A stretch of DNA of 64,000 nt. Origin: Schistocephalus solidus. Taxonomy: Eukaryota; Platyhelminthes; Cestoda; Diphyllobothriidea; Diphyllobothriidae. Position numbers and translations under genes: made by a program. Below, piece after piece: positions 21,462 to 27,312 of the stretch; positions within the stretch are counted from its first letter, which is position 1, and every line of letters begins with the position of its first letter. The notes under the pieces were generated by a model. The model was given only the letters and a program-made list of their open reading frames with translations, was not told the origin of the DNA and searched no databases. The stretch covers positions 346,001 through 410,000 of the forward strand of contig WEDG01001310.1 of the NCBI GenBank assembly GCA_017591395.1. The letters are read 5' to 3'.

Positions 21462-21480
21462 ATATATATATATATATATA
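21462..21480. repeat. (TA)n tract between PLE units
   Basis: About ten TA units separate the inverted tail of A/B from the start of PLE C. Confidence 0.9.
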
Positions 21481-21490
21481 TTAAATAAAG

Positions 21491-22632
21491 TTGAGTTCTA
21501 CCGATGTACCTGCAGAAGCCCTCCTGGAACTCCTCGATATTTGCCTTGAAACAAACTTTTCCTTTGCTGAAAATTATTATCGACAACTAAAAGGCGCCCC
21601 TATGGGTTCGCCAATATCCGGTTTTTTGGCGGAGGCTGTAATGCAGAAACTAGAGGCTACAGCTCTCCCCAGAATTAACCCGAGATTGTGGCTACGCTAC
21701 GTAGACGATACATTTGTTTTCGTCAAAAAAGATCAACTTGATCCACTCCACAAAAGCCTGAACTCCACGTTCCCAGGAATTCAATTGACCCTTGAAACAG
21801 AAGTTGATGAACGACTCCCTTTCTTAGACGTCCTCGTACATAGGAAGACAGACGGGACACTACATACCTCAGTCTATCGTAAAGATACATACTCCGAGGT
21901 TATTTTACATTTTGGGAGTAACCACCCCATGTCTCACTAACGCAGCTCTGTTAACAGCTTGCTACGTCGAGCAAAAACTCACTGTTCCGATGAAGAAACA
22001 TATCGAACAGAAATGAAATACCTTTTCAAATTATTTTCCCAAAATGGATATCCTCCTGACTTTGTCCGTCGATGCATGCGACGACAACAGTTAAAAGAAA
22101 AAGGTATTTCCAGAGCTACGACCTCCCAGGCGTCAAAAACAACAAACTGGCGAACCCTCCCGTATGTAAAAAATGTATCTGAGCTCGTTGAAAGACAGCT
22201 CAAGAAACACAATATACAAATAGCGCACAAAACCAACAACAACTTTGCGCACCCAGCTTGTACACCCTAAGGACAGGGTTGGCTATTTCAATAGAAAAAG
22301 AAGTCGTCTACAAGATACCGTGTACCAGTTGTGATGCAGTTTATTGTGGCCAAACCGGAAAACCTCTATCCACCCGTTTACATGAACATCAGTTAGCGGT
22401 GAGGAGACGAGACCCTTTATCGCAGGTAGCCATGCACACACTGGACACAGGACACCTATTTGGATGGGAGGATACCCACATCGTTGGCGCCTGCCCAACA
22501 AGAAGAGGCCGCGGATTCCTGGAGGCAATGCACTCAGACGAGGCATGCATTAACAGGCATATCGATTTAGATGCCAATTACAAATTTCTCAAGGTCAAGT
22601 GGAGGCGAAAACAGCCACTATCGATCAGATAA
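21491..22632 (+). pseudogene. PLE C: RT (from motif B) plus GIY-YIG endonuclease
   Basis: The reading begins at VPAEALLELLDICLETNFSF, then motif B GAPMGSPISG and motif C YVDDTFVFVKK. FLDVLVHRK and VYRKDTYSE follow. A single nonsense codon TAA at 21,938-21,940 replaces the Lys expected after HPMSH. Homology continues to LFKLFSQNGYP and VKNVSELVERQLKKH. Two compensating indels at ~22,230-22,295 precede the endonuclease, which has VVYKIPCTSCDAVYCGQTG, STRLHEHQLAVRRRD and a final EAMHSDEACINRHIDLD, ending at TAA 22,632. The CxxC between the GIY and YIG segments is the PLE-type zinc ligand pair. The unit cannot be autonomous. Confidence 0.85.
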
Positions 22633-22728
22633 CTTCAAACTCCGGATGTCTATTGGCTCAAACTTTAGCCAACCATAGAATCTTGTGTTAGGCATTATTA
22701 AAGGTTAACTGTTTTCTGTACATCTCCC

Positions 22729-22775
22729 ATTTGTCTGACGACGAACTGGGGCACCAGATTCGAAAATTTACACAA
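22729..22775 (+). ncRNA. Hammerhead-like motif in PLE C 3' end
   Basis: Core CTGACGA is at 22,735-22,741, followed by unpaired C, hairpin GAACTGG/CCAG-A-TTC with loop GGCA, and GAAAA with self-complementary AATT. Compared with units A and B, the third stem II pair changes from C-G to A-T, a compensatory double change. Confidence 0.55.
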
Positions 22776-22842
22776 TAAAGTTATTTTGTTCCCAAAGAAC
22801 TCAACTTTATTTAATTCAAATTTCTTGGGATGCCGATATTTC

Positions 22843-22843
22843 A

Positions 22844-22875
<32 letters not shown>
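22843..22875. repeat. (TA)n tract between PLE C and PLE D
   Basis: About 16 TA units. Confidence 0.95.
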
Positions 22876-22877
<2 letters not shown>

Positions 22878-22949
22878 ATATAGGAGAAAATACGGACCCC
22901 AGGTGTTGAAATGAAAGGAGAAGATAAGGCGATCTCTGGGGTAGAAGGT

Positions 22950-23003
22950 ATACTTGTCTGACGTTTCACACTCATACTCGAGCGCATCATCGGAGATAGA
23001 GCA
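22950..23003 (-). ncRNA. Hammerhead-like motif, PLE D left arm
   Basis: The minus strand has CCGATGA (22,987-22,993, C in place of the usual U4), one unpaired T, stem II GCGCTC/GAGTGT with two G-U pairs, then GAAACGTC (22,960-22,967). Stem III would be the palindrome ACGT, as in dimeric hammerheads. Confidence 0.45.
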
Positions 23004-23041
23004 TAGGGGAACTACATGGTTTAAAAAGGGGTCTTTCGTGC

Positions 23042-24219
23042 TCACTTGCGGTTAGGTCCAGCTACCTCGTTTCTCATTGGTCCTCCCCTCGTGCGCCAAT
23101 GGTGCTTGACGGCCTCATAGGGCACTGGTAGGTCAATGCTGCGGTTGATAGAGTTGGCGTCTGACTGCCAAGCTTCGATGACTTCCCTCGCCAGTCTGTT
23201 TTCGGCTCGGCCGAGCACTTGAGCCCCGTCAAAATCCAACTGGGGGTTGTTTTCTTGACTATGCATGGCGACGTGTGATCGAATATCCTTTCGCCTTACG
23301 GCAAAAGTGTGCTCGTGCATGCGCGTACTCAGTCGTTTGTCGGTCATGCCGCAGTAGTTGGCCGGGCAGTCTAGACATTTGACACGGTAAATAACGCCTG
23401 AGGTGTTTGCGGGTGGTAGTCGGCCCTTTGGTTGCATGACTAATCGACGGATGGTGGCCTCCGGTCGGTGTCCAACGCCCACGTTTAGCGGTCTTAACAC
23501 GCGCTCAGTGGCTTCTGAGACGTTCCTCACATAGGGCAAGACATGGAAGGTTTCAGGTCTTTGTTTAGGCTCACCTTCGGTCTTTGTATGCCTTTGGTAT
23601 AAGCATTTGTATACGAAGCTGCGTTGATATCCACTGGCGAGAAAGAGGTGCCATATGGTTTTACGTTCTCGCAGCTTCTCAGCCTCTGTGCTGCAGTGTG
23701 TCTGGATGCGGCGAAAAAGCGATCGGACGCAACTGCGTTTATGCGACAAGGGGTGATTGCTGTTGTAGTGAAGAATTTTCTCCGTGTTTGTCGCTTTTCG
23801 AAACACGCCAGTCTGGAGGATTCCGTCCTCCTGCCTTGATATCTGAACATCGAGAAAAGGGAGCATTCCATCCTCTTCTTCCTCCATTGTGAATTGAATC
23901 TGTGGGAAAATCGAGTTCAGGTCCCTTTTGAAATTCTCTTTGGCTTCTCGGTGTATGATAACAAAGGTGTCGTCTACGTAGCGCATCCAGAATGTCGGCT
24001 TGTAGATCTGGAAGACCTGAGTTTCCAGTTCTTGCAGGATGGCCTCCGCAAGGTAGCCGGAGATCGGTGATCCCATCGGGGTTCCCTGGATTTGCTCATA
24101 AACATAGCTGTTAAACGTGAAGTACGTGCGAAGGCAGTAGTCCAGTAACTCCATTGCGTGTTCCCTTTTAAAAGGTTTTCCTTCATCTTTGTACCTTCTG
24201 TCCAGAAGGTCATCGATGA
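23042..24219 (-). CDS. Open RT/GIY-YIG endonuclease reading frame of PLE D
   Basis: This is the only long uninterrupted retroelement frame here: 370 codons from Met at 24,154. The frame stays open upstream to the inverted-repeat junction (VIDDLLDRRYKDEGKPFKRE), so the Met is probably internal. It contains RT motif B (GTPMGSPISGYL), motif C (MRYVDDTFVII), FLDVQISR and VFRKATNTE. A connector follows, then the endonuclease: GVIYRVKCLDCPANYCG, STRMHEHTFAVRRKD, AMHSQEN and the Glu-bearing VIEAWQSDANSINRSIDL. RT motif A and everything N-terminal are absent, so reverse transcription is not expected. The endonuclease residues look intact. Its open state suggests a young insertion. Confidence 0.8.
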
Positions 24220-24253
24220 CCCCCTTTTTAAACCACGTAGTTCCCCCTATTCT

Positions 24254-24300
24254 CTATCTCCGATGATGCGCTCGAGTATGAGTGTGAAACGTCAGACAAG
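24254..24300 (+). ncRNA. Hammerhead-like motif, PLE D right arm
   Basis: Inverted copy of the left-arm motif. CCGATGA is at 24,260-24,266 and GAAACGTC at 24,286-24,293, with the same stem II. Confidence 0.45.
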
Positions 24301-24338
24301 TATACCTTCTACCCCAGAGATCGCCTTATCTTCTCCTT

Positions 24339-24341
<3 letters not shown>

Positions 24342-24411
<70 letters not shown>
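24342..24411. repeat. Long (TA)n tract between PLE D and the ribozyme array
   Basis: About 34 TA units, the longest microsatellite in the window. Confidence 0.95.
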
Positions 24412-24415
<4 letters not shown>

Positions 24416-24460
24416 GCAAAGACTTTATACCGTACTTCCGACATAGATACTAGCTAAAAG

Positions 24461-24532
24461 CCCAGACACGTGTTTCGCCGATGTTTCTGCTGCTGTGTGA
24501 CACAGCAACGAGGGGTTCGGCTCCTCAGTGGG
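24461..24532 (-). ncRNA. Hammerhead ribozyme, satellite unit 1
   Basis: On the minus strand, stem I is CCCA with TGGG (24,529-24,532 with 24,461-24,464). The core CTGAGGA is 24,522-24,528. Stem II is GCCGA (24,517-24,521) with TCGGC (24,477-24,481), capped after an internal loop by a hairpin TGCTGTGT/ACACAGCA. GAA is 24,474-24,476. Stem III is the perfect palindrome ACACGTGT (24,466-24,473). The cleavage nucleotide is C opposite 24,465. All conserved core positions are satisfied. The loopless stem III suggests activity as a dimer or in multimeric transcripts. Confidence 0.88.
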
Positions 24533-24815
24533 TCCCCCAGCGTTCTCTATGCGGTTTCTGGTATATGGACTCCAGAGAATAATCAGGGTAAATAATTTCT
24601 GAAATTATTAAGTGCAGGACATGGAGTCAGGTGATTCGGACATGACTTTTTAGGGTCAGATCCGAAATTTCAATGAACATTTGGGTCGAAGACAATCAAT
24701 CACTGTGGAATAACCACGTAATGCCCATTCTACAAACAAGTAGTACTACAAGTAGTATGAATCGTATATGGCAAAGACTTTATACCGTACTTCCGACATA
24801 GATACTAGCTAAAAG

Positions 24816-24887
24816 CCCAGACACGTGTTTCGCCGATGTTTCTGCTGCTGTGTGACACAGCAACGAGGGGTTCGGCTCCTCAGTATG
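24816..24887 (-). ncRNA. Hammerhead ribozyme, satellite unit 2 (stem I damaged)
   Basis: Core, stem II and stem III equal unit 1, but TATG replaces TGGG at 24,884-24,887, removing most stem I pairs. Confidence 0.75.
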
Positions 24888-25170
24888 ACCCCAGCGTTCT
24901 TTATGCGGTTTCTGGTATATGGACTCCAGAGAATAATCGGGTAAATAATTTCTGAAATTATTAAGTGCAGGACATGGAGTCAGGTGATTCGGACATGACT
25001 TTTTTTAGGGTCAGATCCGAAATTTCAATGAACATTTGGGTCGAAGACAATCAATCACTGTGGAATAACCACGTAATGCCCATTCTACAAACAAGTAGTA
25101 CTACAAGTAGTATGAATCGTATATGGCAAAGACTTTATACCGTACTTCCGACATAGATACTAGCTAAAAG

Positions 25171-25242
25171 CCCAGACACGTGTTTCGCCGATGTTTCTGC
25201 TGCTGTGTGACACAGCAACGAGGGGTTCGGCTCCTCAGTGGG
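25171..25242 (-). ncRNA. Hammerhead ribozyme, satellite unit 3
   Basis: Core and all three stems are the same as in unit 1. Confidence 0.87.
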
Positions 25243-25524
25243 TCCCCCAGCGTTCTCTATGCGGTTTCTGGTATATGGACTCCAGAGAATAATCGGGTAA
25301 ATAATTTCTGAAATTATTAAGTGCAGGACATGGAGTCAGGTGATTCGGACATGACTTTTTAGGGTCAGATCCGAAATTTCAATGAACATTTGGGTCGAAG
25401 ACAATCAACCACTGTGGAATAACCACGTAATGCCCATTCTACAAACAAGTAGTACTACAAGTAGTATGAATCGTATATGGCAAAGACTTTATACCGTACT
25501 TCCGACATAGATACTAGCTAAAAG

Positions 25525-25596
25525 CCCAGACACGTGTTTCGCCGATGTTTCTGCTGCTGTGTGACACAGCAACGAGGGGTTCGGCTCCTCAGTGGG
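25525..25596 (-). ncRNA. Hammerhead ribozyme, satellite unit 4
   Basis: Core and all three stems are the same as in unit 1. Confidence 0.87.
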
Positions 25597-25844
25597 TCCC
25601 CAGCGTTCTCTATGCGGTTTCTGGTATATGGACTCCAGAGAATAATCGGGTAAATAATTTCTGAAATTATTAAGTGCAGGACATGGAGTCAGGTGATTCG
25701 GACATGACTTTTTAGGGTCAGTCCCGAAATTTCAATGAACATTTGGGTCGAAGACAATCAACCACTGTGGAATAACCACGTAATGCCCATTCTACAAACA
25801 AGTAGTACTACAAGTAGTATATATTTATATATTTATATATATAT

Positions 25845-26110
25845 AAGGAACATATGTTAAGGAACATGTTTGTTCCGTTGAGCCTTGGGGCTCTCTTTAG
25901 GGCCCTCGTGGGCAGTCGCATAGCAACTTAAGGTAGATCAGACAACGAAAAGGGAGACCGGAATGGCCATTTCTGGCTTCTTAGCCATCATAAGCCAAGC
26001 ATACCCAATCCCTGGTGTGAATCAACGGAGATTCGAACCCGCGACCTTTGCTCATTGAGTGTAACACTCTAACATTGAGGCACGGGACCGTTTGTATTAG
26101 CCGAGGCGAA
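25845..26110 (-). mobile_element. tRNA-headed SINE (copy S4), with 3' tail
   Basis: On the minus strand the tRNA-like head has B box GGTTCGAATCTCC (~26,030-26,042). The ribozyme-derived body (25,956-26,000) is intact except that the core reads CTTATGA, which loses the invariant G5. The module TCTCCCTTTTCGTTGTC and a tail of about 100 bp (TTGCTATGCGACTGCC, then GAGAGCCCCAAGGC) end at about 25,845. The same tail occurs in plus orientation at 27,055-27,145. Confidence 0.75.
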
Positions 26111-26379
26111 TAAATGGCCATCGGTCAGGGCCTAGTTTTTGATGCCTGTCTGGACCTGACCGTCGAATGCGTCATTGTATTTGTCTTCGGGCAGGCAGAA
26201 ATCAATCTGGATGCTCCCACCGGGGGGGGGGCAATCTGTACCCTCGTCGACTTGCAATAAAAGGGAGAAAACACAAGGATGAGACACACGCACACGCCGA
26301 GCCATATAAAAAATGGACTTACCCGCCTCTCCTCTTTTAAACAAAACAGTTCGTACTTTCTTCAAATCCGCTCACCACA
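26110..26379 (-). repeat. Probable gypsy LTR remnant
   Basis: Reading the minus strand, a purine-rich tract CCAAAGGGAGGGGGGCAG (complement of 26,381-26,398) looks like a polypurine tract. It is followed at 26,379 by TGTGGTGAG, as expected for an LTR start. TTTTTTATATGG further on may be promoter-like. The 3' end is not definable and is abutted by SINE S4. Confidence 0.45.
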
Positions 26380-26412
26380 ACTGCCCCCCTCCCTTTGGGC
26401 AGTGCCATGTCC

Positions 26413-27024
26413 TCAGGGCCCGTATGTGGGTGGGGGGGGCGGTGGAGACGGTGTCGGAACCAGGTGGGGTTGGATGACCGGCTGGTTGTCCTGGGACGCG
26501 ACGGTTAGTTGGCCTCGGTAGGGCTTAAGTTTGTCGAAAACTACTGTGAAGGTTGGGTCCTCTTGCGTCTGTGCGTCGCGGATGCTGTAGGTGGCCAGGG
26601 AGATCATGTCTACGATGACATAGGGTCCTTCCCAGGGATGGAAGTGCTTGGCCGGGAAGCCCACCGATGGAGCCGGTCGATGGTGAAGGACGCGTTGATA
26701 AGAGAGACCATGCGCATGTTTGTGGAGCTGTGCCTTTTGGGGGTCGGACGCCGCACGGAAGTGCGTGCTGACTCGGCTGTGCGTGAGCCGCAGGAGTTCC
26801 TGAAGTTCTAACACGTATGCCTCGGTAGTAAAAGCGGTCGGGGTTAGTCGGTACGTTGGAGTCAGCCGGTAAGCGAAAGTGGCGCTCGGTGAGCATGAAA
26901 ACGGGGCTAGCCCGTGGAGGAGTTGGTGGCGGCCCCTGTAGGCCATAATCTCAAACGGTAAGCGGGTATCTCAGTCGTGGAGATAGTGGTCTTCGGCAAG
27001 ACCCTTGATAAGGTTTACTATGGA
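26413..27024 (-). pseudogene. Ty3/gypsy integrase C-terminal fragment
   Basis: The minus frame reads LIKGLAEDHYLHD, a stop, then DTRLPFEIMAYRG, followed much later by FHPWEGPYVIVDMIS, TYSIRD and FDKLKPYRG. This is the end of a gypsy integrase: the DxRLPF.LMAYR block, then the C-terminal domain with the WxGPY and LKPY motifs that binds DNA. The TGA (complement of 26,971-26,973) replaces the conserved Trp. The ORF ends at 26,413 with a Pro-rich tail, just before the presumed polypurine tract. Everything upstream (gag, protease, RT) is gone at 27,024. Confidence 0.75.
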
Positions 27025-27076
27025 GCGACTTAAGGTATATGTTGGTTTCACCTTATCAACATAGACCTTAAGTCGC
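27025..27076. repeat. 20-bp inverted repeat (hairpin)
   Basis: 27,025-27,044 and 27,057-27,076 are inverted copies (19 of 20 matches) around a 12-nt spacer, at the junction of the gypsy fragment and a SINE tail. Confidence 0.8.
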
Positions 27077-27312
27077 TATGCGACTGCCTTCGAGGGCTCT
27101 GAAGTGAGCCCCAAGGTCCAACGAAACATACATGTTCCTTAACTAGATCGGTGAAACCCATACTATCATAATTCTTATTCCCGATTGCAACCGACAAAAC
27201 AACGAGCACTCGGCTCAATTGTACTGTTACAATCAATGACCAAAGGTCGCGGGTGCAAATCTCTGGCGATCCACATCTGAGTTTGGGTATGACTGGCTGA
27301 TGACGGCTTTGC
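27045..27312 (+). mobile_element. SINE tail fragment followed by truncated SINE (copy S5)
   Basis: 27,055-27,145 matches the tail of S4 in inverted orientation (GCTATGCGACTGCC, GAGCCCCAAGG, ACATGTTCCTTAAC). It is followed by a second SINE: leader GATTGCAACCGACAAAACAACG, head with B-box-like GGGTGCAAATC, then GACTGG and CTGATGACGGCT. This copy stops abruptly near 27,310, before the GAA half of the ribozyme. Confidence 0.7.

Larger units (their letters stand above)
17905..21462 (-). mobile_element. Penelope-like element with pseudo-LTRs (units A and B)
   Basis: Unit A (17,905 to ~20,465) is near full length. Directly upstream of it on the minus strand lies B (20,470-21,262), a 5'-truncated partial copy almost identical to the last ~790 bp of A. 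At 21,386-21,462 a short inverted copy of the same 3' end appears. A partial tandem copy upstream plus an inverted tail is the classic pseudo-LTR architecture of PLEs. The stretch 21,263-21,385 between B and the inverted tail is foreign and resembles the G-rich repeat at 58.9 kb. (TA)n tracts border both ends. Confidence 0.85.
21481..22814 (+). mobile_element. Penelope-like element C, 5'-truncated, with 18-bp terminal inverted repeats
   Basis: The unit is bounded by a perfect 18-bp inverted repeat: TTAAATAAAGTTGAGTTC at 21,481-21,498 and its complement at 22,797-22,814. It belongs to a subfamily related to A/B but about one third diverged, in the opposite orientation. (TA)n tracts lie just outside both ends. 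The N-terminal half of the RT is missing. Confidence 0.8.
22876..24341 (-). mobile_element. Penelope-like element D with ~118-bp terminal inverted repeats
   Basis: The left arm (22,915-23,031) and right arm (24,221-24,338) are inverted copies with only a few differences. Each includes GATGATGCGCTCGAGTATG and GTGAAACGTCAGAC on one strand. The coding part lies between them on the minus strand and abuts the right arm, so the RT is 5'-truncated at that junction. (TA)n tracts lie on both sides. D belongs to a different PLE subfamily from A, B and C. Confidence 0.85.
24412..25820. repeat. 355-bp tandem array (four units), hammerhead-bearing
   Basis: Units start at 24,412, 24,767, 25,122 and 25,476 (steps 355, 355, 354), and the last ends at 25,820. 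Units differ at only a few sites: the homopolymer near the GTCCCCC block, a T-run after GACATGAC, and the segment after CTCCTCAG in unit 2. Each unit also has the near-perfect palindrome AATAATTTC-T-GAAATTATT. No unit codes for protein. High identity implies recent amplification or homogenisation. (TA)n lies on the left; an AT-rich run and a SINE tail lie on the right. Confidence 0.95.

Noticed and set aside
23584..23892. Plus-strand frames opposite the PLE D endonuclease/RT
   Set aside because: Shadows of the real minus-strand frame, which carries all RT and GIY-YIG motifs.
24342..24411. Ile-Tyr repeat peptide frames over (TA)n tracts
   Set aside because: Translation artefact of a microsatellite.
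24412..25820. CRISPR array
   Set aside because: Units are contiguous 355-bp repeats without unique spacers, in eukaryotic DNA.
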